NCBI GenBank assembly: GCA_026770575.1
Contig: MU657169.1
Location: forward strand, 431,851 to 495,850
Reading direction: 5' to 3'
DNA from: Pelagophyceae sp. CCMP2097
Taxonomy: Eukaryota; Sar; Pelagophyceae
Length of the DNA stretch: 64,000 nt
Shown here: piece by piece, positions 51,435 through 60,219 of the stretch
Layout: each line of letters begins with the position of its first letter
Numbering within the stretch: the stretch's first letter is position 1
Translations under genes and position numbers: made by a program
The notes under the pieces: generated by a model
Told to the model about the DNA's origin: nothing
The model's input: the letters and a program-made list of their open reading frames with translations, nothing else
The model's database searches: none

Positions 51435-51634
51435 GCCTGTTGGTTTTTTAAGCAAGTCTCACTGCCAGTGGAACTGTCAGTGGAGTGCATAATAGAAGAA
51501 GGATTTGTGTACGTCAGCACGGTCAGGCATCGAGCTCGCGCCTCGCTCGAGCGCTCTCGACGTCGCCGCTCCCGACGCGCGCTCTCGACGTCGCAGAGCC
51601 CTTGCTTGAAGAGGTGCCGCGCGCTCCCGCTGAG

Positions 51635-53034
51635 ATGCGCGCGTGCCGCGCGTTGCTGGTCGCGGGCGCGCTTTTGGCGCGCACTGTCGCGCTGGCGCCG
51701 CCGCCGGCTCGGCGAGTCTTCGTCTCTTCAGCTCTCTCCAACACCGAAGCGAAGCAGGTCGCCGACGCCTGCGAAAAGGCGGGCGGCTTCAAACGCGGGT
51801 TGGAGCGCGTGGCTGGGTCTCAAAGAGTGGCGTATGTGGAATGGTTGGACGACGGCGAGGACTGGCTTTACGACGCCGTTGTCGAGCAGCTCTACAGTGC
51901 CGTGCCAGAGGACTTTAGCGTCATCCTCGGCGTCGGGCCGAAGATCTCGCCGAAGAACCTCGCGACGCTCGCGGAAGATACGGTGGAGCAGCACGTCCGA
52001 GAGTACGGGCTGCGTATGCAAGTCGAAGAAGATCCTGACAGCGAATGGGAGGCGAGTCTCCCCGATGGCGACGATGGCGACGATTTGACGTTTAGGTGTC
52101 GTCTGCGAAATGTGCGCTCAACGCGGTCCTGGACGGCGCGGACGTCGACGGCCGCTGGGACGTTTCCACAATCTGCGCCTACGACGGAATGGTCGACTCC
52201 AAGCTCCGCCTGCAGCTCCTCGACCTGCTCAAGTCCGACGATGCCTGGGACGCCTCGACTGGGGCGGACCCGAAGCTGTGGCAGGCCGGAGCGTTAGTCG
52301 ACGTCGTCGGCAAGAAGAAAGGCACGAAAAAGGCGAATTCCAAAGGTTTGAGACCAAAGGCCATGCGCGCTCTCTGCGACGAGGAAGAGGCGCCCTGCGC
52401 TTTAATCGAGCTGCAGACGCGCGTGGCGCGGCTGCTGCGGAGCTTGAATGGCGATTTAGTCGACGTCTGCCGGCTTCCCACTGCCGCCGTCTTCGGCGAC
52501 GAGTCGGTGCTGCCGCTCGCGGCCAACGCGCCCGTCTTTGCGGACGAGGGCGAGTACGCGTGGCACATCGACGCGGATCCTTTACAGTTGCCGTTGTCGC
52601 CCTGGACCGACGCCTACGGCAGATACCCGAACCGGACACCGGGCAAGCCGCGCTTCGTCTCCGCTTTAGTTTACTTGTCGGACCCGTGGGACTTTGAAGC
52701 GTGGGGCGCCCCAACGCGCGCTCGAGACCCGCCGTCGGGTGAAGTTATAGACGTGCCGCCGACGCCCGGTCGTGTGGTCTTCATGGACCAAGACGTGACG
52801 CACACCGTCGTCGCGCCCAACGAAGCTGCGGGTCCGAGGCCGCGGTACTCGCTCGTCCTGAAGTTGGTGCTGTTTCCCCACGCTGAGAAGGGCGCCGTCC
52901 ACCTCGTCGCCCCGGGCGGCGCGCAAAAAATCGTCGGCAGCGCCGGCAAGCGGCCCTCGGCGAGCGCGCCGCCGAAAATAAACGGCGCAAAGCGGCCCTC
53001 CAAGCCCGCCAAGCCCGCGGCCGCAAAAAACTAA
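51635..53034 (+). CDS. 2OG-Fe(II) oxygenase (prolyl-hydroxylase-like) with leader, two exons
   Basis: ATG at 51635 starts MRACRALLVAGALLARTVAL, a signal peptide followed by APPPARR. Exon 1 encodes an N-terminal domain (FVSSALSNTEAKQVADACEK, WLDDGEDWLYDAVVEQLYSA). After a tttag acceptor at 52095 exon 2 (52096-53034) reads VDGRWDVSTICAYDGMVDSK, ELQTRVARLLRSLNGDLVDV and then the double-stranded beta-helix core: GEYAWHIDADPLQLPLS (H-x-D), RFVSALVYLSDPWD, GRVVFMDQDVTHTVV (distal His) and RPRYSLVLKLVLFPH (2OG-binding basic residue). It ends in a Lys/Ala/Pro tail (SKPAKPAAAKN). It resembles prolyl-4-hydroxylase-type enzymes; target unknown. The exon 1 donor is not fixed. Plausibly in the secretory pathway or plastid. 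Confidence 0.75.
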
Positions 53035-53570
53035 TGTTTTCCTGCAAAGGCGCGTGGGCGGCCGACATACGGGCCGCGACGCTCGCCGGCGGCGCCGCCG
53101 ACGGCCCGCGGCGCCGCAGCGAAGGACGCGCGACGCCGGCCGACGACGCCCGCGCGAAGGACGCGGCGACGCGGCGACGACGAGGGTGGCGTCGCGTCAA
53201 ACGCGGCGGCGGCGCTGCTCCGCGGCGGCGGACAAGCTTTGGACGACGCCGCGCGGGGCTTGTGGCCGCGCGGACTCTTGAAGCCGCACAGTGCGCCGGT
53301 TGATGCCGCACGGTGCACCGACGGGCGGATCGCGCGCCGCCGGCGCGCCTTGCCGCCGCAATGCAGAGGTTCATGAACCCTGACAGCAGCACCCCTGGTT
53401 TGGGTGCCCTCGAGCCTCCGCGTGCAAGTGCGCTGGCTAGGGTCCTCGAGTCTCGTCTCGTTCCGAACAGATCCAAGGAGACAGTTCCTTCAAGAATTTT
53501 TCTCGTAGTAAACGTTCCTGCGTAGACGGGTTTTCACTGGACTCGCGAGCGCGCGCGCGACGCTCGACGC
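53035..53570. other. Intergenic region, no supported gene
   Basis: About 535 bp, very GC-rich with several antisense frames (for example ADIRAATLAGGAADGPRRRS on the plus strand). None has a domain or splice support. Confidence 0.35.
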
Positions 53571-56122
53571 GATGGACGCGGAGCAGTGGGCCGACGACGA
53601 GTCGCCCGCGGCGTCTCCTTGAACGCGCGCGCCTCGCGGACGGTCCGCGTAGGAGCGACTCGGACGCGACCGAGGTTGCGGCGTACAGTGAGTAGGGATC
53701 CCATAGAGTCACTATGAGAGTGCCTCGTCGCCCGCGCCGCGGCCGACGCCGCGCGCAGGCCCGCGGTTCGCCGACGCCCGCGCGCCGCGCGCCGATGCCG
53801 GTGCGTCGCCGCATCCTCGCGCCGGGAGCGCCGGAAGATGCGGCAACCGCGTCCCCCCACGGCGCCGGTCCAGGCGCCGCGCCGGACGACGAGTCCTACA
53901 AGCCTCTGGACGACGACGAGGAAGAGACGTACCACTTTGAGTGCGTTTGCTTTCGCCGGTTTGCTTTGGATCCGGTGTTGCTTGGACGGCGAGACGGCCC
54001 AGTGACGTGAAAACGTAGGCGCAAACTGTCAAACGAGCGCCGCAAGCTGTCCAACGAGCGCATGCGCGCCGCGTCGGAGCGCACCCGCGCGGACGCGCCG
54101 CAGTGGGCGCGGCGCATCGCGGCGCAAGAGGCAGAGCACGCCCTCACGGCGCCTTCGGAGACGGACGACGAGTCGGACGACGGCCGAGGTGCCGCGGGCG
54201 CTTTGGAGGTCCGGCGGCGGCGGCTGCAGGACGAGCTGCTGGACGTTTTAAGGCGGTGCATCGACGCAAGGCTGGAGGTGGATGACGCGCGGATCGGGAA
54301 CGAACTCTCGGCGCTCCTCGAATTGGCCGCGCTCCCCAACACACGGGGCGGCGACGCGCGCGGCGGCGACGCCCGCGGCGGCGACGCGAGCTACGACGGC
54401 GTGCGAAGCGACGACGGCGGCGCGAGCTACGACGGCGTGCGAAGCGACGACGGCGGCGCGAGCTACGACGGCGTGCGGAGCGAGGATGAAGCGCAGGGTT
54501 ACGATAAGGCGCAGAGTTACGGCGAAGCGAGGAGTTATTATGGCGTGCGGAGCGACGACGAAGCGAGGAGCGGCGGCGCGAGTCGCGACGGCGGCGCGCG
54601 GCGGAGCGACGGCGACGCGACTTGCGACGGCGACGCGAGTTGCGACGGCGACGCGAGTGACGACGGCGCGAGCGGCGCCAGGTCGGGTGCGTGTGGCCCG
54701 AGCGTCGGATTCAGCGAGGTCGACTGCGACTCGCCGCCCGCGTGGCTGCCGGAGCACGTCTGCGGCGACGAGTGGTCGGACGACGACGACTGCGGCTTTG
54801 CCGTGCTGCGTTTGACAGAGGCCGACTTTGCGCGGCGCAACGGCGCCCCGCCAATGTCCGTGACCGTGTCGAGCAGCGCGCGTGCCTCGTCGAGCCTCGT
54901 CGAGGCGCCGTCGGACGGCGGCGGCGCGGCGGCGGCGCGTGTCGCCGCCGCCGTCACCGCTCTCGCGCTGCCGGAGTACGGCGCGGCGGGGGGTGCATCG
55001 CTGGGCTGCTTTGAAATGAGAGTCGTCTTCGAGCAGCTCAAGACGGGCTTCGAAGACCGTCGCGACTACCGGCCGCGGCAGGGCGATTTCGTCGGCGGCC
55101 GCTACCGCGTCGATGACTTTATCGGCGACGCGGCGTTCTCGGCGACGTTTGCCTGCGTCGACCTCGCGGACGAGGCGCAAGGCGCCGCGGGGTCGGTCTG
55201 TTTGAAGATCATCAAGAACAAGAAGGACTTTTTCGACCAGTCTTTGGACGAGATCAAACTGCTGCGGTACCTCTGCGCCGCCGGTGACGTCGACGCGCAC
55301 CACGTCGTCAAGCTCGTCGACTGCTTTTATTTCAAGGAACATTTAGTCCTCGTCACCGACTTGCTGCTGGAGAACCTGCACGAGCGCGCGAGGCAGGCGC
55401 GCCACGCGGGCGTCGTGTTTTACAATGTGGCCAATTGCTCTCGAATCGCCCGACAATGCCTCATCGCCTTGAAGTACGTGCACTCGTTGGGCATCACGCA
55501 CTGCGACGTGAAACCGGAGAACGTCGTCCTTTCCTGCGTTGAACCCGTATCCGTCAAGCTCATCGACTTTGGGAGCTCGTGTTTTTCTACCGATAAAGCC
55601 GCCGCGTACGTCCAGTCGCGGTCGTACCGCGCACCCGAAGTTTTGCTCGGCCTGCCATACGATGCCAAGATTGACATTTGGTCGCTGGGCTGCGTTCTGG
55701 CGGAAATCTTCGCGGGCTACGTGCTCCTGCAAAACGACTCCGTCGCCTCCATGCTCGCAAGGATGCAGGGCATCCTCGGGCCCGTGCCGCGATGCATGCG
55801 CGGCGCGGACGCCGAGCAGGCGACGATGTACTTTAACCGCGCCGGAGACGTCTTCGCCCGCGCCGACGCTGACTCTGACGGGGAAGCGCGCCGGCGGCGC
55901 GGCGACGACGACAGCGACGACGAGGCTTCGCCGTCGTCGCGCTTCGATTCTCGCCTCGTCGTCCTCGTGCCGAAGCGCACGACGCTCGCCGCGCGGCTCC
56001 ATCTCCCACAAGACGAACCTTTTGTGCACCTGATACAGCACCTCCTCGCAATCGACCCTTCAAAACGGCCAGACGCAGACCGAGCCCTCCAACATGCCTT
56101 CTTCCACGAGGCGCCCCAATAA
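53571..56122 (+). CDS. DYRK-family-like protein kinase with repetitive acidic N-terminus
   Basis: The likely first exon is MDAEQWADDESPAASP; small exons follow (DSDATEVAAY; then PDDESYKPLDDDEEETYHF up to 53940). Intron 53941-54018 (78 bp) joins to ERKLSNERRKLSNERMRAAS in phase. The N-terminal half is acidic with three SYDGVRSDDGGA repeats. The kinase domain (about residues 340-680 of the last exon) has YRVDDFIGDAAFSATFACVD, VCLKIIKNKKDFFDQSLDEI (Lys, Glu), LGITHCDVKPENVVL (HCD, as in DYRKs), VKLIDFGSSCF (DFG), YVQSRSYRAPEVLLGLPYDA and DIWSLGCVLAEIFAGYVLL. HCD plus QSRxYRAPE places it with DYRK/HIPK/YAK kinases. The DYRK activation-loop YxY reads AAAY here, keeping only the second Tyr. Ends HAFFHEAPQ, TAA at 56120-56122. 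Confidence 0.85.
54389..54490 (+). repeat. Coding 36-bp tandem repeat (three copies)
   Basis: agctacgacggcgtgcg(a/g)agcg units start at 54389, 54425 and 54461, encoding SYDGVRSDDGGA three times. Shorter GGDAR repeats precede and DGDA repeats follow. Confidence 0.9.
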
Positions 56123-56517
56123 TCGAAGCGCGCGGACGAGCGGGCCCCAAAGCGGGCGCGGGAGACCCTCGGCGCGCCCTCCGACCAGGGCGGCAGGGTG
56201 CCCACGACTCTTGGAGCTGCGCGAAGCACCACTTGAACCACCCTCCACGGTGCACCCACGCACGTGACCCCACGACATACATAGGTATTAGCCTACTAGT
56301 ACTAGTACTACTTCTTCTTCTATTATGCACTCCAATGAGGCTGCTAAAAAGCCAACAGGCGGGTCCGCCGCTACTACTACTAGGAATCCTACTAGTAGTA
56401 GTAGTAGTAGTACTACGCCCCCTTTCGTCGCTAAAAAGGATAGGTTCAGCGACATACTATCGGCGGGCTCGATCGCGCTGCGCTCGTCGCTTCAAGCCTG
56501 CCAGTGGGGTTGGAAAG
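56123..56517. other. Intergenic region with a repeat family member and microsatellites
   Basis: About 395 bp. Contains tactagtactagtactac (56294-56311), the foldback-loop unit (56312-56357) and a trinucleotide palindrome of ctactactactaggaatcc and its complement (56371-56416). It forms the upstream region of the second WD40 gene. Confidence 0.75.
56294..56416. repeat. Foldback-loop unit flanked by (CTA)n/(TAG)n inverted microsatellites
   Basis: The unit ttctattatgcactccaatg…gccaacaggcggg matches the foldback loop at 51187-51235 (about 85 percent by eye). Its right side ends in ctactactactagg aatcc tactagtagtag, a near-perfect inverted microsatellite. Confidence 0.8.
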
Positions 56518-57615
56518 ATGGACGGCGCGGCCTCGCGTCGAGGCGGGCAGTCGCACCGAGCCGTCGGACCCTCTGGTGCCGCGCCGGCCCTTTGGGTGTT
56601 TCAGCAGAGCGATCTGCTCACGCAGATCCTCCGGCTGGCGGCATCAACCAACGGCCTCCTCGTGTCAAAACGAGTCGCTCGCGATGCGCGGGCCGTGGCG
56701 CTGGCCGTGCGCAAGCTCGTCTGGCAGGACCGGATTTTGAAGGGCATCGCAATCCTTGAGGGGCATACCGACTACGTCCAGAGCTGCGCGTTCTCGCCCG
56801 ACGGCAAGCGCATCGTGACGGCGAGCGCCGATGGGACGGCGCGGGTCTGGGACGCCGAGACGGGCGCGCTACTCCTGACGCTCGTGGGGCACACCGACGA
56901 AGTCTACTGCTGCGCGTTCTCGCCCGACGGCAAGTGCATCGTGACGGCGAGCGTCGACGGCACGGCGCGCATCTGGGACGCCGAGACGGCCGCGCTGCTG
57001 ACTACGCTCGAGGGGCACACCAGCTTCGTCAACAGCTGCGCGTTCTCGCCCGACGGCAAGCGCATCGTGACGGCGAGCGCCGATGGGACGGCGCGGGTCT
57101 GGGTCGTGAAGACGGGCGCGCTGCTGCTGACGCTCGTGGGGCACGACGATGGCGTTAACGGCTGCGCGTTCTCGCCAGATGGCAAGCGCGTCGCGACGGC
57201 GAGCGACGACAAGACGGCGCGGCTGTGGGACGCCGAGACGGGCGCGCTGTAGGCGACGCTCCAGAGTCACACCGACTGGGTCTGGAGCTGCGCGTTCTCG
57301 CCCGACGGCAAGCGCATCGTGACGGCGAGCAACGACAGGACGGCGCGAATCTGGGTCGTGAAGACGGGCGCGCTCCTGCTGACGCTCGTGGGGCACGACG
57401 ATGACGTTAACGGCTGCGCACTCTCGCCCGATGGCAGGCGCCTCGTGACGGCGAGCGACAAAAAGACGGCGCGGTTCTGGGACGCCGAGACGGGCGCGCT
57501 CCAGAAGATGCTCGAGGGGCACACTGAAGAAGTCAGGAGCTGCGCGTTCTCGCCCGACGGCTCGCGCATCGTGACGGCGAGCGAGGACATGACGGCGCGG
57601 GTCTGGGGCGTCTAA
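56518..57615 (+). pseudogene. WD40-repeat protein paralog with an in-frame nonsense codon
   Basis: Starts MDGAASRRGGQSHRAVGPSG. The N-terminus (FQQSDLLTQILRLAASTNGL, LLVSKRVARDARAVALAVRK, LVWQDRI) aligns with the WD40 gene at 18147, so they are paralogs. Seven WD40 units follow, such as [20 protein letters not shown] and [20 protein letters not shown]. After the fourth unit, GAL is followed by TAG (57250-57252) where the other units have CAG or CTG. The same frame then continues cleanly ([20 protein letters not shown]) to a final TAA at 57613-57615. A single C-to-T change explains it. Both WD40 copies in the window carry one lesion, so they are either young pseudogenes or uncorrected assembly errors. 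A truncated four-repeat protein would not close a propeller. Confidence 0.85.
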
Positions 57616-57788
57616 TGCTGCGGACGCTCCTCAGACGCCGGACTCGGTAAGCAGTCCACTCGGTAAGCAGTCCACAGTTACAATTGTATTCATTTCGGGG
57701 GCTCGTACTACTCGTCTCCATTTCATTTCATTTCTGGTGGTCGTGGTCCATCTGCGCGGCCACGCGCTCCAGGTCCCCGCTCTCCGTT

Positions 57789-59190
57789 TCATTTCCGGAG
57801 CACGCGGTCGCCGTGGTCGAGGTCCATCTGCTGCGCCACGCGCTCCAGATCCAGCACGTGGTCGACAGAGCGCGCGCCGATGATAGCGAGGATGGGCGCG
57901 TGCGTTTTGAGGAGCGCGCCGAGGACGACGTCGTGCGGACTGACGCCGTGCTTGGCGGCGGCTTTGGCCGCGGCGGGGAAGTCCTCCGCGAGGTGCCGCT
58001 TGCCCTGCCGCGACCCGAGGCCGCCAAAGACCTTGGTCGCGACAAACGCGACGCCGTGCTCCCGGCAGCTCGCGAGAACGCCTTCCTTGTTCTTCTTGCC
58101 GACGCGGCCAACCGTCTTGCGCGGCTGCGCCGCATGGAGGTCGTACGGCCCGAGCTCGTTCTGCACTGCAGCGAAGAGCGGCCCGAGCTCGCGCGCCGCC
58201 GCCTCGATCTAAGCGCAGCACGAGTCGTTAGCGCGAGTCAAGGGCACCCGAGCAAGCCTGCGCCACGCACGTGCGCGCACGTCGCGTTGGAGAGGCCGAG
58301 GAGCTGGACGACGCCTTTCTCCGCGGAAACACGCATGGCGCGGAGCACGTTTTGGAAGTCTTCGCCAGTGGCGTCGTAGGCGTCGGTGTTGTGGAGAGAC
58401 CACATCAACGTAAACCCGTCGCCGACGGCCGCCGCCGACTCTGCAATCGTCGAGGCCACGTCGGCCGGCTGCAGCACGTAGCCAAAGTCCCACGACGTGC
58501 TCGCGGAGCCGTCGCCGCGCCGGCGGCACCCGCCCTTGGTCGAGACCTGCGCCGCAACGCGTCGCACGCACGCACGGAGGGGCTCTGAAAGAACCCATGC
58601 GTGAGGCGTGAGGGTTTTAATTTATACCACGCGCAGCAGCCTCTCTGAATCCCCCCCCCCCCCCCCACACGGCGCCGCCGTCTCCCACGAGCGCGCAAAG
58701 GGGGCTCTAAAGGACGCAAGAGGCGGGAGCTTGTCTGCAGGGTGGCGCGGCGCCGCACGACGATTTCTGGCAGGCCTCGCAGCGCGTCGCCGAGTAGCTT
58801 CTCTGCGTAGTGCAAGTCGTCCTGGTCGCGGCAGTAGACGTCCGCGGCGTCGAAGAAGCGGATGCCGTTGGCGTACGCTTTGCGGAAGATGGCCAGCGAG
58901 ACGTAACGCGCCGGCCGCTCGGCCGGGTAGCACACGCCGAGCGCCAGCGTGCCAAGGCCGACGCACGGCACAAAGACGCCCCCGATCGACACCGTCGGGA
59001 CGGACCGCGCGCACCGCCGCTTCGCCGGCGGCGCGTCAGCGTCGGCGGCCGCGGCGTCGTCGGCCGCGTCGTCAGGGGGTGCGTCGTCGGCGGCCGCGGC
59101 GTCGGGGGGGTTGTCGTCGTCGGCCGGGCCTTCGACCGTCAAATCGCTTTCGATCTTCGCGCGACCGGCTTCCTCGGGAGGTTGGAGCAT
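57789..59190 (-). CDS. Aldo/keto reductase with acidic N-terminal extension, several exons
   Basis: ATG at 59190 starts MLQPPEEAGRAKIESDLTVE and an Ala/Asp-rich extension. The barrel begins TVSIGGVFVPCVGLGTLALG, then IFRKAYANGIRFFDAADVYC (catalytic Asp and Tyr) and LHYAEKLLGDALRGLPEIVV. After an intron with a 16-C run comes VSTKGGCRRRG (catalytic Lys), TLMWSLHNTDAYDATGED (catalytic His) and RVSAEKGVVQLLGLSNATCA. A later exon has IEAAARELGPLFAAVQNELG, GVLASCREHGVAFVATKVFG and GARSVDHVLDLERVAQQMDL. The Asp-Tyr-Lys-His tetrad is complete, so an active NAD(P)H-dependent oxidoreductase is expected; substrate unknown. It is like the short-chain L-galactose dehydrogenase/Tas-type AKRs by layout. Exon borders approximate. 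Confidence 0.8.
58651..58666 (+). repeat. 16-C homopolymer in an aldo/keto reductase intron
   Basis: Sixteen consecutive C (G on the coding strand) within an intron. Length is probably variable and error-prone. Confidence 0.95.
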
Positions 59191-59492
59191 CGTCGCGCGC
59201 GTACGACCGAGCCGCGCAAGAAGCCTTTTCTTTCAAAATCTTCTCAGACGCACCGCACTGACGCACCGAGGAGAGAGCGCGATCAAGAACCTTCCCGAAA
59301 GGTTCGGGGCGAAGTTTCGGGGCTGCTTCGAGGGGCGGAGCTTGGCCGCGCGCGCTTGAAACTCCTTGGCAGACCCGCTGTGGACCGCTCGCGGCTCGGT
59401 CGATACCGCCGCGCGGACCGTATACGGTGCTTTCGCATTCGCAGCCTCGCACCTTGAAGCTCCGGCCCCCTCTTCGCATTTTTTCGGCGCCA

Positions 59493-60189
59493 TGCGGCGG
59501 CGGCTCTTCGGCATCTGCGCTTTGCTCCTGCGCTGTTCTGCGCTGCCGCCGTGCCGGCCTTTGCGGCGCGACGGGTCGCAGACGCACGAGGCCGCATCCG
59601 CACGCCAGGGCGTGGAAGACGCACTGCACAGGGCATACGCACCCGGCGGCGTCAGAAGGACCTTTGAAGACGTGATCGGTGGTGCTGGGATGGTCCTTGA
59701 AAGACGAATATGACGGTGGTGACCTGCATCGCAGAGATGGCTCCCCGAAGTCGACTGTCGTGCGTCGATAGGCGCTCGGGTTCGAGGACGGCGCCAACTC
59801 GACGCACGTCTCGCACCCGCCCGAGCCCGTGCGCCGCGGCGCGCAGGTGCAGCGCGACCCCGCGCGAGCCGCGTCGGCGATGGTCGGACCGTCGCAAGAA
59901 TGAAACAAGAGCTGCGAGCGGAATCAGAGGGGCGCTGGAGAAAACCCTGCACGCGGTCATGCGCGAAAAACGGGTGACTTTGGGGCGAGCGCCGTCGACC
60001 GTCGAACCGTCGTCGCCATTTCGTCGCCATTCCATTGCCATCGCCAGGTCGCGTCGATCTTCGGCGTAGGTCGCGTCGATCTTCGGCGTGCTCCTCGTCA
60101 TCTGCCTCCTCAAATTCGGCTGGACGTGCGCCGCCGACCAGGCCAAGGTCAAACTCAACGGCGAACCCATCTACCGCCGCAGACTTTAA
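59493..60189 (+). CDS. Small single-span membrane protein, multi-exon, unknown
   Basis: ATG at about 59493 starts MRRRLFGICALLLRCSALPP (signal peptide), then HEAASARQGVEDALHRAYAP. An exon after cgatag (about 59772) reads ALGFEDGANSTHVSHPPEPV and QRDPARAASAMVGPS. The last exon (60070-60189) reads VASIFGVLLVICLLKFGWTC (membrane span) then AADQAKVKLNGEPIYRRRL, TAA at 60187-60189. It would be a short secretory-pathway membrane protein with a lumenal region and a basic tail. No family recognised. The last acceptor is the second copy of a perfect 22-bp tandem duplication. Confidence 0.5.
60046..60089 (+). repeat. Perfect 22-bp tandem duplication across an intron 3' splice site
   Basis: aggtcgcgtcgatcttcggc plus gt occurs at 60046 and 60068. 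Each copy begins with AGGT, so both can act as acceptors. Only the second keeps the frame that encodes the membrane span. Confidence 0.9.
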
Positions 60190-60219
60190 GCATGCAGAAG
60201 GGAAGCGTCGGTTAAAAAT

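Noticed and set aside
53035..53570. Plus-strand ORFs in the spacer before the kinase
   Set aside because: Arg/Ala-rich, no domain, no start context, comparable frames on both strands; expected by chance at this GC.
54248..55342. 364-residue minus-strand frame over the kinase N-terminus
   Set aside because: Shadow of the acidic repeats and kinase domain, which have clear motifs on the plus strand.
56904..57590. Minus-strand frames over the WD40 arrays (also 17997-19028)
   Set aside because: Periodic only because the WD40 DNA is repetitive; no start or function.
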